The notes beneath the pieces are model-generated. The model was not told where the DNA came from and searched no databases. It saw only the letters and a program-made list of their open reading frames with translations. Positions 41,378 through 49,455 of a stretch of 49,455 bases of DNA are shown here, in pieces. A program made the position numbers and the translations under genes. The DNA comes from an uncultured Clostridia bacterium (GTDB lineage Bacteria; Bacillota; Clostridia; Oscillospirales; Acutalibacteraceae): contig CALWIO010000014.1 of assembly GCA_944380765.1 (NCBI GenBank), forward strand, positions 1 through 49,455, read 5' to 3'. How positions within the stretch are numbered: the stretch's first letter is position 1; every line of letters starts with the position of its first letter.

Positions 41378-42376
41378 TCAGTTTGCAAAATCGGGAAGCT
41401 CGTCAAGAGTTATTACATAGTCGCTGTTGTAAATTTCGGACAACTGCTCCTTTGTATTGGTATCCATCAGATATTCCGTATGCCAAGTCATAAAGGCGCC
41501 CCACGGGGTATCTTCAAGCTGCTCAACTGTGGGAATCAGTCCGCACTCGTGAAGCCACAGGGGTTTTGCGCGGCCGGTGACCGAACGGGTTTTGCGGTAA
41601 AGGCGTTTTTCCGCGCCGTTTTCGGAGACCTCATAGCTGTCGGCTCCCGAAATGTCGCAGTACTCGTCGCCGGGATACCAGTCGCCTAAATCCTCGCCGT
41701 TATGCGAATAGCCGAGCACCCAGATAAGGTTGTTGAGTTCCAAATCATAGGTAAAATGCTCATACATTAAAATCCACAGCTTTTTAAAGTTTTCGGCTCC
41801 GCCCTTTCCCCACCAGAACCACTGACCGTCAAACTCGTGAAAAGGCCTCCACAGAACCGTTACGCCGGCCTCTTGAAGCTGTTGCAGCGCTTTGCCCGCC
41901 CGGTCCATATTTTCCATAAACTCCTCGTTTTCGGGAGTGCCTTCGGTCAGAACGGCGTTCCAGTCGGCAACCTCCGCGTCCTTGCAGTCGTTATATTCGC
42001 CTGTGAAGTCCGGACCGCAGTGCCAGCAAATTGTGACAAGTCCACCGCGGTTCCACCATTCCTCGGCGCGTTCTGCAACTCCCTCAAAATCATCGTTCAT
42101 AAAATCAAGTCCGCGCATTGCCGGCAGTTTTCCCGTAACCTCATATATATAATCCATTTCATACTCGGTACTGTCCATCCATGTGGATTCCTGCTGACCT
42201 GATATTATTTTGCTTTCATAAGTTTCGCAGATATAGGAATACACCTTTTCAGTCGTTTCGTCCGCGTTAGGATTAGAAAGTTTCATTAAGGTTTTATCAG
42301 TTTTCAAAAAAGAGCATGATGAAAAAAGCAGAGCCGCGCACAGCGGCAGGCTCACCGCCGCCCATATTTTTTTCAT
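41378..42376 (-). CDS. GH26 beta-mannanase-type lipoprotein
   Basis: A 332-residue surface lipoprotein. The signal peptide ends in the lipobox LFSSC (Cys21). The GH26 fold is evident: acid/base Glu181 in WRPFHEFDGQWFWWG and nucleophile Glu277 in WLHECG. GH26 enzymes mostly cleave beta-1,4-mannan or galactomannan; some act on mixed-linkage beta-glucan or beta-1,3-xylan. Being exported, it would supply oligosaccharides to cytoplasmic enzymes such as the GH2 beta-galactosidase in the same operon. AGGAGGG precedes the ATG. Confidence 0.9.
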   Translation of the reverse strand: MKKIWAAVSLPLCAALLFSSCSFLKTDKTLMKLSNPNADETTEKVYSYICETYESKIISGQQESTWMDSTEYEMDYIYEVTGKLPAMRGLDFMNDDFEGVAERAEEWWNRGGLVTICWHCGPDFTGEYNDCKDAEVADWNAVLTEGTPENEEFMENMDRAGKALQQLQEAGVTVLWRPFHEFDGQWFWWGKGGAENFKKLWILMYEHFTYDLELNNLIWVLGYSHNGEDLGDWYPGDEYCDISGADSYEVSENGAEKRLYRKTRSVTGRAKPLWLHECGLIPTVEQLEDTPWGAFMTWHTEYLMDTNTKEQLSEIYNSDYVITLDELPDFAN

Positions 42377-42402
42377 GGTACCCTCCTTTTGAACCTTGCT
42401 CC

Positions 42403-42834
42403 TTAAACATTTTTATACATATTTATATGAGGCACGCCCTCTTCAGAATATTCCGGTTCGCCCGTTTCCTTAAAGCCGCATTTTTCATAAAAGCCCTGAG
42501 CCTGCTTCTGGGCGCCGACAAATATTTTTTCGGCTCCGTTTTGCCGTGCCCGCCTTATGAGCTCGCTCACCGTTTTTTCGCCCAGACCGCTGCCGCGCAG
42601 TTCGCGCTTTACGGCGATTCTGCCGATTTTCACGGCGTTCTCGCCGTAAGGGATAAATCTGCCGGTAGCCGCCGGCTTTCCGTCAACAAACACGCAGAGG
42701 TGCTCAACGCGGCTGTCATATTCGTCAAACTCGATTTCACGGGAAAAGCCCTGTTCGTTAACAAAAACATCAATACGCAAATCGCGAAAAGAGCTGTCGA
42801 TTACTCCTGCCGGAAACCATTTGTATTCAATCAT
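42403..42834 (-). CDS. GNAT family N-acetyltransferase
   Basis: A 143-residue acetyltransferase of the GNAT superfamily. The acetyl-CoA-binding motif A is IAVKRELRGSGLGEKTV (Q/RxxGxG/A variant RGSGLG), and the C-terminal QGFYEKCGFKETG is the usual motif B. The N-terminal IDVFVNEQGF segment resembles ElaA/YitI-type members. The substrate is unknown. It lies 3 bp after lacZ and 26 bp before the GH26 gene, so all three are likely cotranscribed. Confidence 0.9.
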   Translation of the reverse strand: MIEYKWFPAGVIDSSFRDLRIDVFVNEQGFSREIEFDEYDSRVEHLCVFVDGKPAATGRFIPYGENAVKIGRIAVKRELRGSGLGEKTVSELIRRARQNGAEKIFVGAQKQAQGFYEKCGFKETGEPEYSEEGVPHINMYKNV

Positions 42835-42837
42835 ATT

Positions 42838-45800
42838 TTACTCCGCTCTGAATGAGAATTTAAATGTCAAGGGTTTATCTGTCTTTACACGGTATTTGGG
42901 AAGAGTGTCCGGACCGCAGGTGTTTGTACCCGTTCCCCTCATAAATCCGTCAATGCACAGAACGGTTGTGTTCTCATGAGTTACCTCTTCCTGATGCTTT
43001 GCCGAGTCAAGCACGCTTTGCAGGCAGTCATGGGCGGAAAAGCTGAATTTTGGCTCGCCGTAAACTGTAAGGGTATTTGAGCAGCCGTCGGACAGCTTCA
43101 AGTATTTGACGCCGCCGCAGTTGCCGTAATCCTGAGGCATTACATAAGGCTCGTACATATCCTTTACGGTAGTCTTATATATTCCCACAACAGCGTGGCT
43201 GTTCATATCGCAGAGATTTTCCATTTTTTCGTCCGAGCCTCTGCCGTAAAACTCAATTTCCGAGAACTGGCCGGGAAGCTCCGCCATAAGTCCGAAGCGC
43301 TGCAGCTCACGGCAGCCGAAAAGTGATTTATGCAGAGTGCTCTCAACCGAAACAAGGCCGTCGCCGTAAACGGTATAAACCACATTCACGCTGAAATAAT
43401 TTCTTATTCCCTTTTTAACGGCAAAGGTTGCCGCTACGACGGCGTAAGTTGAGTTGTCGGTATATTTAAACTCTTTAAGCTCGGTTTTGGCTTCGGAAAG
43501 TTTAATTTCCTCCCACGGTTTTTTAACTCCGTAGGAATCGTTGTCAAGAGAAGCTCTTACAAGGTTCGGCAAAAAGCCTTTTCTGCCGCCCGAGGGACAG
43601 GGATTTAAAAACTCGCAGTCATTTTTAAAGTAGCTGACCATTTCGCCGGTACGGCGGCTGAACACCGCCTGACCGCCGCTGAAAGCGATTGTAAGCAAAT
43701 CGTTTTTAACAGAGGTTTCGACCCTGCCCGCGGAAGCCGGCATAGTCTTGAACTTAGCGTTGTCGCAAAGGGTAATCTGTTCAAGTCCGCAGCGGTTCTC
43801 GCCGTCAAAATAGGCTATGTTTATATGGCAGTCGCCGTTCTCGCTGTAATCGTCATAGGGAATCTGATATATTTTAGTCTGCATAGGCTCTATATCAAGT
43901 TTAAGCGAACCGCTTTTCTTTTCAATGCCGTTTACAAGCTGAGTCCAGACTACATTAAGGTAACCGCTGTTTTTAAACCTGTTCGTATTTGTAAACGAGA
44001 AGTTGCGGCCGCTGATTCGCTTGCTTCTTACGGGACGGTAAACCGCTTTTATTACATAGGCGCCCGTATGCGGGGTTTTGTCGGGATAAAGCATACCGTC
44101 AACGCAGAAGTTGCTGTCGTGCTTTTCCTCGCCGTGGTCGCCGCCGTAGGTGTAGCGGTAGGGATATTTGCCGTCGCCGCCCTCGCCGTGGTCAACGGCA
44201 TGGTCAGCCCATTCCCAGATACAGCCGCCCATAAGATTATCGTGGGCGTAAATGCTTTCCCAATACTCCTCAACCGCGCCGGGACCTACTCCCATAGCGT
44301 GGGCGTACTCGCACATAAAATAAGGTCTTTCCGCGAATTTTCCGTTGGCGGTTGTGCCGCAGCCGACTTTACTAACATGCTCCTGAGTGGGATACATCTC
44401 GGAAGTGACATCATAGGCAAAGCGTTTTGAGCGGATTACTCCCTCATAGTGAACGGGAACAGCCGCGTTATTGCTTTTAAGGAATTCATAGCATTTGTCA
44501 TGGCACTTATATCCGCCGGACTCGTTGCCGAGCGACCACATGGTGACCGAGGGGTGGTTTCTGTCGCGGCAGAACATTCTCGCGACTCTGTCAACATAGC
44601 GCTCCGCCCAGTCAAGATTGTTGCTTATAAGGTGCTCGTTGGCGGCAAGGGCGCAGTTTGACGCGCCGTGAGTTTCAATATCCGCCTCGTCAATTATATA
44701 AAGTCCCATAACATCGGCAAGCGTGAGCAGCACCGGGTCGGGCGGATAGTGAGAAGTTCTTATAGCGTTGACATTGAACTTTTTCATAAGTTCAAGCTCA
44801 TTTTTGATTTTTTCGCCCGTGAGCACATAGCCGTACTTTGAGTCAGTGTCATGATGGTTTACGCCCTTGAATTTTATGGGCTTTCCGTTCAGAAGGAAAA
44901 CATTTCCCTTTATTTCCACAGTTTTGAAGCCGGTTATGCACTTAACGGCGGTCGTGGTGCGGCTGCCGTTTTTGAGCGTCACCACAAGGGTATATACATA
45001 GGGCGTTTCAGCGTTCCACTCATTAACCGAAAGTCCGCTTAAAGTCATTTCGGTTTTTCTGCGCGCGTCGGTCTGCTGCTTTGACACAAGAGTATTTCCG
45101 TCAAAAAGCTCGCAGCTTATACTGTAACCCTTTGTGTCGCCGATTACATCGGCAAAGAAAGAAAGGTCATAACGCCCGTCTTTTTTCATGGTTTCGATAT
45201 GGAAATCATAAAGATAGGTGCTGTCAAGCTCCGTAATATACACATCACGGAAAATTCCGTTTTCACGGAACATATCCTGACATTCAAGATAAGTGCCCGT
45301 TGACCATTTGCTGACAACGGCTAAAATCTCGTTCTCGCCGCTGTTGAGATATTTTGTGATATTAAACTCAGCCGAATTGTGCGAGCCTTCGCTGTATCCC
45401 ACGAATTTTCCGTTAACATAAAGGTCAAGTGAAGACATAACTCCCAAAAAAGTTATAATTCTGACTTTTTCGGTATTCTCAACCGTTATTATTTTCCTGT
45501 AAACGCCCATGGGCACATCCTGGGGCATTTCGGGATACAGAGTCGGGTCAAACTCATAACGGGTATTGAGGTAGCACGGCTCACGGTAACCTGTACGCTG
45601 CCATGTTGACGGCACGGTTACCTTATCAAACTGAATGCGGTCGGTATAAAACTCATTGGGAATGAGCATATCCTTATCATAATATTTAAAGTCCCACTCG
45701 CCGTTTAACAGCTTTACCATGGGGCTGTTATAGCGCTCTGTGAGAATATCCTGCTCCAAAAGCGCCTTTTTGGTGGGATACGGAATAAAGTACGCTCTCG

Positions 45801-45867
45801 CGGGGAGCTTATTTATTTCTGAAATATCAAACTGCCTGAAATTTTCCCTGCTGATTAAGTATTTCAT
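42838..45867 (-). CDS. lacZ: Beta-galactosidase, GH2 (LacZ type)
   Basis: A 1009-residue cytoplasmic GH2 enzyme of LacZ size (E. coli 1024) with the usual five domains: sugar-binding sandwich, two immunoglobulin-like domains around the barrel, and a C-terminal small-chain domain. The acid/base Glu449 is in WSLGNES and the nucleophile Glu520 in FMCEYAHAMGVGPG. The NHHD motif is also present near residue 337. It hydrolyses beta-galactosides such as lactose or galactomannan side products. GGAGG precedes the ATG. Confidence 0.97.
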   Translation of the reverse strand: MKYLISRENFRQFDISEINKLPARAYFIPYPTKKALLEQDILTERYNSPMVKLLNGEWDFKYYDKDMLIPNEFYTDRIQFDKVTVPSTWQRTGYREPCYLNTRYEFDPTLYPEMPQDVPMGVYRKIITVENTEKVRIITFLGVMSSLDLYVNGKFVGYSEGSHNSAEFNITKYLNSGENEILAVVSKWSTGTYLECQDMFRENGIFRDVYITELDSTYLYDFHIETMKKDGRYDLSFFADVIGDTKGYSISCELFDGNTLVSKQQTDARRKTEMTLSGLSVNEWNAETPYVYTLVVTLKNGSRTTTAVKCITGFKTVEIKGNVFLLNGKPIKFKGVNHHDTDSKYGYVLTGEKIKNELELMKKFNVNAIRTSHYPPDPVLLTLADVMGLYIIDEADIETHGASNCALAANEHLISNNLDWAERYVDRVARMFCRDRNHPSVTMWSLGNESGGYKCHDKCYEFLKSNNAAVPVHYEGVIRSKRFAYDVTSEMYPTQEHVSKVGCGTTANGKFAERPYFMCEYAHAMGVGPGAVEEYWESIYAHDNLMGGCIWEWADHAVDHGEGGDGKYPYRYTYGGDHGEEKHDSNFCVDGMLYPDKTPHTGAYVIKAVYRPVRSKRISGRNFSFTNTNRFKNSGYLNVVWTQLVNGIEKKSGSLKLDIEPMQTKIYQIPYDDYSENGDCHINIAYFDGENRCGLEQITLCDNAKFKTMPASAGRVETSVKNDLLTIAFSGGQAVFSRRTGEMVSYFKNDCEFLNPCPSGGRKGFLPNLVRASLDNDSYGVKKPWEEIKLSEAKTELKEFKYTDNSTYAVVAATFAVKKGIRNYFSVNVVYTVYGDGLVSVESTLHKSLFGCRELQRFGLMAELPGQFSEIEFYGRGSDEKMENLCDMNSHAVVGIYKTTVKDMYEPYVMPQDYGNCGGVKYLKLSDGCSNTLTVYGEPKFSFSAHDCLQSVLDSAKHQEEVTHENTTVLCIDGFMRGTGTNTCGPDTLPKYRVKTDKPLTFKFSFRAE

Positions 45868-45970
45868 AACAATACCTCCAGTATTTACTTTATTTTAGTC
45901 TATCATATCATTGTGTAATTTACAACGAATTTTTTTACTTTTTGCCTTATTTGTTTATACATTTTTTGTG

Positions 45971-45999
45971 TTGACTTATTTTTCCTGCGGTGTTATTAT
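45971..45999 (+). promoter_or_regulatory. Predicted promoter of the Crp/Fnr-ABC operon
   Basis: TTGACT, 17 nt, TATTAT on the plus strand; it is divergent from lacZ. Confidence 0.7.
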
Positions 46000-46041
46000 T
46001 GTACTGCAAAAATGTATTATTTAAGACAAAAAGGCGGTAAA

Positions 46042-46701
46042 ATGACAAAAACTCAATTAGAAAACGCTGTTGAACTGCTTGAAAAATCCGATATTTTTAA
46101 AAACACCGACCGCTCTTTGATTAAGACCGTGCTTCAAAACAACGCTCGTCTTGCCCTTTACTCAAAGGGTGAAACGGTTTTTAACAAAGACAGCGCGCCC
46201 TCGCTCTGCCTTATATACAAAGGTGAAGCGCGCGTAAAAAAGGGCGAGACGGTTATCTCGCACCTTAAACAGGGCGACATTTTCGGAGCGGCTTTTCTTT
46301 ACGGTGAAAACAGGCTTTTTCTAAACGAGGTTTCCGCGCTTACAGACCTTAAAGTGATTGTAATTGACAAACAGGGCGTTGACCTTATAATTTCGTTCGA
46401 CAGAAACGCCGCTTTAAACTATATAATTTATCTTTCCGAAAGAGTGACATTTTTAAACAGCAAGATTGAGGGCTACACAAAGCCCTCCGCCGGGGAAAAG
46501 CTGATGCTGTATCTTGAAAAGCACTGCTGTGAAAACGGTGACGAATGCTTTATATCCGTTTCCATGACCGAGCTTTCAAGCGTTCTGGGCATAAGCCGGG
46601 CAAGTCTTTACCGGGTTATGGCCGACCTTGAAAACAGCGGTAAAATCAAGAGAAACGGTAAAAAAATATATTTACAGACAAAGTCTGCTGAAAGGAAATG
46701 A
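46042..46701 (+). CDS. Crp/Fnr family transcriptional regulator
   Basis: A 219-residue regulator. The cNMP-binding-like beta-barrel (about 20-130) is followed by a dimerisation helix and a C-terminal winged helix (about 165-210; MTELSSVLGISRASLYRVM is the recognition helix region). It has no Fnr-type N-terminal four-cysteine cluster. The start is the ATG after GGCGG; the longer frame overlaps the promoter. Its stop overlaps the next start region, so it probably controls the ABC transporter operon it heads. Confidence 0.9.
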   Translation: MTKTQLENAVELLEKSDIFKNTDRSLIKTVLQNNARLALYSKGETVFNKDSAPSLCLIYKGEARVKKGETVISHLKQGDIFGAAFLYGENRLFLNEVSALTDLKVIVIDKQGVDLIISFDRNAALNYIIYLSERVTFLNSKIEGYTKPSAGEKLMLYLEKHCCENGDECFISVSMTELSSVLGISRASLYRVMADLENSGKIKRNGKKIYLQTKSAERK

Positions 46702-46706
46702 TTAAA

Positions 46707-47705
46707 ATGAAAAAAGTACTGTCGGTTCTGCTTGTGCTTGCTCTTATGCTTTCATTCGCGGCATGCACAGCACAGAAAGACAACGAGGAGCCCTCACAGA
46801 ACGCTCAGACCGAATATCAGAGCGTTACAATGCGCATAGCCGGACTTTCGGGCCCCACCGGTATCGGCATGGTAAAGCTTATGAGCGACCAGGACGCCAA
46901 AACCACAAAAAACGATTATAAGTTTACTCTTGTAAGCGACCCCACCGAAATTTCCGCCGGTATGATTAACGGCTCTTACGATATAGCCGCCTGCCCTGTC
47001 AACATGGCCTCTGTTCTCTACAACAGGCTGGAAGGCAATATTCAGGTTCTCGCCATCAACACAAAGGGCGTGCTCTATGTTCTTGAAAACGGCAGCACTA
47101 TAAACAGCTTCGCGGACCTTGCCGGCAAAACAGTTTACGCTACCGGTCAGGGCTCTACTCCCGAATATATTCTGAACTATCTTCTTGAAAAGAACGGTCT
47201 TACCGACAAGGTTAAGGTTGAGTACAAATCTTCTCACGATGAGCTTGCCACTCTTGCCGCCGCCGGCGAAGTTACGATTGCCATGCTTCCCGAGCCCAAG
47301 GTTACAAGCGCCATGATGCAGAACAGCAACCTCAGAATTGCTCTTAACCTTACGGAAGAGTTTGAAAAAATCAGCGGTCAGACCCTTATTCAGGGCTGCA
47401 TAGTTGTTAAAAAGGATTTTGCAGAGGCCAATCCCGAAGCCATTGAGATGTTCCTTTCGGAATATGAGGCTTCCGTCAACTACACCTCGACAAACCTTGA
47501 CGAAACTGCCGCTCTTTGCGAGCAGTACTCAGTTATCCCGAAAGCCGCCGTCGCAAAGAAAGCTATTCCCAACTGCAACATAACCTATATCGCCGGCGCG
47601 GATATGAAGGCTTCTGTTATGGAAAACCTTCAGATATTCTTTGACGCCGACCCCACATCAATCGGAGGTAAAATGCCTGCTGATGACTTCTACTACGGTG
47701 TTTAA
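46707..47705 (+). CDS. ABC transporter substrate-binding lipoprotein (NMT1/SsuA-like)
   Basis: A 333-residue periplasmic-binding-type lipoprotein. The signal peptide has the lipobox LSFAACTA. The mature protein begins with AGLSGPTGIGMVKLM, typical of the NMT1/THI5-like family, which binds pyrimidine precursors, sulfonates, taurine or nitrate. The ligand cannot be inferred here. The start at 46707 fits GAAAGG about 10 nt upstream; 46698 is too close. It overlaps the permease gene by 23 bp. Confidence 0.9.
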   Translation: MKKVLSVLLVLALMLSFAACTAQKDNEEPSQNAQTEYQSVTMRIAGLSGPTGIGMVKLMSDQDAKTTKNDYKFTLVSDPTEISAGMINGSYDIAACPVNMASVLYNRLEGNIQVLAINTKGVLYVLENGSTINSFADLAGKTVYATGQGSTPEYILNYLLEKNGLTDKVKVEYKSSHDELATLAAAGEVTIAMLPEPKVTSAMMQNSNLRIALNLTEEFEKISGQTLIQGCIVVKKDFAEANPEAIEMFLSEYEASVNYTSTNLDETAALCEQYSVIPKAAVAKKAIPNCNITYIAGADMKASVMENLQIFFDADPTSIGGKMPADDFYYGV

Positions 47706-48486
47706 TTTTAAAAAAATACCAATAAAGATATTAAAAGCAGCCCTGACCGGAATTTTCTGGTTAGGGCTTTGGCAGTTGATATACATGGCGGTCGGCAAAG
47801 ATGTTCTGGTTGCCTCACCTTCTGCGGTAGCCCGGCGGCTTTGCTCGCTTATACCGTCTGCGCAGTTCTGGCTCGCGGTGGGTCAGTCGTTCCTCGGCAT
47901 AGCGAAAGGCTATCTGCTGGGAGTTGCGGCAGGCATTTTGGCTGGTATTGCCACCGCTTTTTCAAAGACTTTAAGCGCTTTATTAAAGCCTTTCCTTACG
48001 GCTGTAAAAACAACTCCCGTTGTTTCGTTTATCATACTGGCTCTTGTATGGCTTGAAAAACTATATGTTCCCGTTTTCATTACCTTTCTTATGGTGATGC
48101 CCGTTATCTGGGCAAATGTGGCTTCGGGGATTATTCAGACCGACAAAAATCTTGTTGAGATGGCAAACGCCTATTCCTTTAATTTCAGGCAAAAGCTGCG
48201 GCTTATTTTTCTGCCGAGCGCCGTACCCTCTTTTGTAACCGCCTGCGAAACGGCTGTGGGGCTCGGCTGGAAAGCGGGAATTGCCGCCGAGGTGCTCTGC
48301 ACTCCCGAAAACTCCATAGGAATAAACTTAAAAAATTCTCAGGTATATATTGAAACAGCCGACCTTTTTGCATGGACGGCTGTGGTGATAATTATAAGCC
48401 TTCTGCTTGAAAAGGCTCTGGTGGCTTTTCTTCATTTTCTTTTCGGGCGCATTATGAAAAGGGGAGGTTATTTTATTGAAAATTAA
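47683..48486 (+). CDS. ABC transporter permease (SsuC/ThiX-like)
   Basis: A 267-residue permease with about six membrane helices and a BPD_transp_1 fold. The EAA-type loop appears near NLVEMANAYSFNFRQKLRLIFLPSAVPSF, which contacts the ATPase. GGAGGT lies 14 nt ahead of the chosen ATG; upstream TTG and CTG starts are possible, so the N-terminus is uncertain. It forms the membrane part of the transporter encoded by its neighbours. Confidence 0.88.
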   Translation: MTSTTVFNFKKIPIKILKAALTGIFWLGLWQLIYMAVGKDVLVASPSAVARRLCSLIPSAQFWLAVGQSFLGIAKGYLLGVAAGILAGIATAFSKTLSALLKPFLTAVKTTPVVSFIILALVWLEKLYVPVFITFLMVMPVIWANVASGIIQTDKNLVEMANAYSFNFRQKLRLIFLPSAVPSFVTACETAVGLGWKAGIAAEVLCTPENSIGINLKNSQVYIETADLFAWTAVVIIISLLLEKALVAFLHFLFGRIMKRGGYFIEN

Positions 48487-49045
48487 AATAGACCGTCTTT
48501 TTAAAAGCTACGGCGATAAAAATATATTTACCGATTTCAGCGCCGAATTTGATTTTGAGAATATACTTATAATAAAAGGCCGTTCAGGACTCGGCAAAAC
48601 CACGCTTCTGAGGCTGATTGCGGGACTTGAAAAGCCGGACGGCGGAAGTATTTTAATGCCTCCGGGCAAAATTTCCTTTATGTTTCAGGAGGACCGGCTT
48701 ATAAGCTTTGTTTCCGTGCTGAAAAATCTTACCGCCGTCTGTGACAAAGACACCGCCTTAAAGTATCTTTCGCTTATGCGGCTTGAAAACGAGGCTGAAT
48801 CCTCCCCTGCCGAACTAAGCGGAGGAATGAAGCGCAGGGTTGCTCTTGCCCGCGCGCTGGCGTACAAATCCGCTCTTGTTATACTCGACGAGCCTTTTAA
48901 AGGACTTGACGAAAACCTGAAAGGCGAGATTATTGACATTATAAAAATCCAAAGCCTTGAACGCCCGTTTATTGTTGTTACTCACGACAGCGAGGACTCG
49001 CAGCTTCTCGGCGGAGAAATCTTTGACTTGGATAAATATTGTTGA
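48476..49045 (+). CDS. Short ABC transporter ATPase
   Basis: A 189-residue ATP-binding subunit. Walker A (GRSGLGKTT), Q-loop (FQEDRL), signature (LSGGM), Walker B (LVILDEP) and switch His (VTHD) are all present. It is about 50-60 residues shorter than typical SsuB/ThiZ proteins, lacking much of the region after the switch His. The start is TTG with GGAGG 8 nt upstream, and it overlaps the permease by 11 bp. All catalytic motifs remain, so it is probably a compact functional ATPase. Confidence 0.9.
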   Translation: MKIKIDRLFKSYGDKNIFTDFSAEFDFENILIIKGRSGLGKTTLLRLIAGLEKPDGGSILMPPGKISFMFQEDRLISFVSVLKNLTAVCDKDTALKYLSLMRLENEAESSPAELSGGMKRRVALARALAYKSALVILDEPFKGLDENLKGEIIDIIKIQSLERPFIVVTHDSEDSQLLGGEIFDLDKYC

Positions 49046-49070
49046 CTTTTAGGCCGCGCTGATATATAAT
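49042..49070 (+). promoter_or_regulatory. Promoter of tRNA-Leu
   Basis: TTGACT, 17 nt, perfect TATAAT; it begins inside the ATPase stop region. Confidence 0.85.
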
Positions 49071-49087
49071 AATTAAGCCGTTTATGT

Positions 49088-49174
49088 GCTGGTGTGGCGA
49101 AATCGGCAGACGCAAGGGACTTAAAATCCCTCGGTGGCAACACCGTACCGGTTCAAGTCCGGTCACCAGCACCA
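49088..49174 (+). tRNA. tRNA-Leu (anticodon TAA)
   Basis: A full cloverleaf of 87 nt. The 7-bp acceptor is GCTGGTG with CACCAGC, the anticodon stem is AGGGA/TCCCT with loop CTTAAAA (anticodon TAA at 49122-49124), there is a long variable arm as in tRNA-Leu, a T-loop GTTCAAGTCC, discriminator A, and an encoded CCA. It reads UUA and UUG leucine codons. Confidence 0.97.
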
Positions 49175-49178
49175 GACT

Positions 49179-49217
49179 GAGTCTGGACGCATTTCGCGTT
49201 CGGACTCTTTTCTTTTA
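49179..49217 (+). terminator. Terminator of tRNA-Leu
   Basis: GAGTCTGGACGC-ATTTC-GCGTTCGGACTC pairs over 12 positions with wobbles, followed by TTTTCTTTT. Confidence 0.82.
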
Positions 49218-49230
49218 TATCAGTAAAGCA

Positions 49231-49258
49231 GCCCGCGTTCATAGCGGGCATATTTTTA
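49231..49258 (+). terminator. Hairpin B1 downstream of tRNA-Leu
   Basis: GCCCGC-GTTCATA-GCGGGC followed by ATATTTTTA. It belongs to a cluster of degenerate hairpin/T-run units. Confidence 0.65.
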
Positions 49259-49274
49259 GCCTATCTTTACAGTC

Positions 49275-49318
49275 GAGAGCCTCGACACGCAAATCGCGTT
49301 CGGGGCTTTCTTCTTTTA
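49275..49318 (+). terminator. Hairpin A2 downstream of tRNA-Leu
   Basis: GAGAGCCTCGA pairs with TTCGGGGCTTTC around a small CGC/GCG inner stem, then TTCTTTT. It is a degenerate copy of the first terminator. Confidence 0.65.
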
Positions 49319-49371
49319 TATAGTAAGAAGCTCGCGTCAAAGCGGCATTTTTTTAAGCTTTTTATAAACTG

Positions 49372-49406
49372 AGCCCGGGCGCAGTTTGTGTCAGGGCTGT
49401 TTTTTA
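49372..49406 (+). terminator. Hairpin A3 downstream of tRNA-Leu
   Basis: AGCCC/GGGCT with an inner GGCGC/GTGTC-like stem, followed by six T. The last and most diverged copy; the remaining 49 bp show nothing recognisable. Confidence 0.55.
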
Positions 49407-49455
49407 TCTCTCAGCATATTTTCGTCATTTTCATAAAATACCCGGCGGTTTCCTC

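Noticed and set aside
47641..47683. Longer N-terminus of the permease from the TTG at 47641
   Set aside because: It would lie 65 nt inside the binding-protein gene without a ribosome site; the GGAGGT nearby favours a later start.

Overview
The window looks like a chromosome segment of a monoderm, low-to-mid-GC Clostridia bacterium, most likely a gut Oscillospiraceae/Ruminococcaceae relative. This is inferred from AGGAGG-type ribosome binding sites, frequent TTG starts, the hrcA-grpE-dnaK-dnaJ order under a CIRCE element, T-box, M-box, preQ1-I and L10-leader RNAs, a cohesin domain, and many carbohydrate-active enzymes. No phage, transposase, integrase, CRISPR array or rRNA gene was seen.

Layout. 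1-420: a 170-bp tandem repeat with a cloverleaf-like fold, a tRNA-3'-end-like stretch and a terminator in each copy. 420-3106 (-): uxaB-uxaA for hexuronate breakdown. 3240-4220 (-): a secreted SH3b/C39-like protein. 4394-9907 (-): an operon of a C_GCAxxG_C_C protein, a GH36-like protein and a GH31 enzyme. 10013-10884 (-): a 36-residue microprotein gene followed by a lipoprotein. 11059-14600 (-): rpmG-secE-nusG-rplK-rplA, then an internal promoter and L10 leader before rplJ-rplL; rpoBC does not follow. 14883-15081 (+): a short transcription unit with a possible 34-residue ORF. 15166-20638 (+): carA-carB and an Mbeg1-like hydrolase. 20717-23501 (+): preQ1 riboswitch with queT, then a two-component system whose regulator appears to start at ACG.

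23549-28313 (-): the hrcA-grpE-dnaK-dnaJ heat-shock operon. 28483-32327 (+): T-box, thrS and a membrane-tethered metallophosphoesterase. 32446-33989 (+): a PHP phosphoesterase and an unrecognised protein. 34046-35368 (-): a membrane-anchored cohesin/Big2 surface protein. 35614-37340 (-): an M-box riboswitch, a possible leader peptide and mgtE. 37374-39998 (-): a GPH-type transporter with a very long coiled-coil tail and an operator-like palindrome. 40130-41095 (-): a lipoyl-less E2 acyltransferase-like protein. 41378-45867 (-): lacZ, a GNAT protein and a GH26 lipoprotein. 45971-49045 (+): a Crp/Fnr regulator and a compact ABC transporter. 49088-49174 (+): tRNA-Leu(UAA), followed by a cluster of degenerate terminator hairpins.

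The accessory theme is use of plant or host glycans (GH2, GH26, GH31, GH36-like, uxaAB, cohesin). The rest is core translation, pyrimidine/arginine and protein-folding functions. Many transcripts here have recognisable leader control. The least explained items are the tandem cloverleaf repeat, the 36-residue microprotein, the 14.9-kb short transcript, the mgtE leader ORF, the transporter tail, the isolated cohesin protein and the ACG-start regulator.
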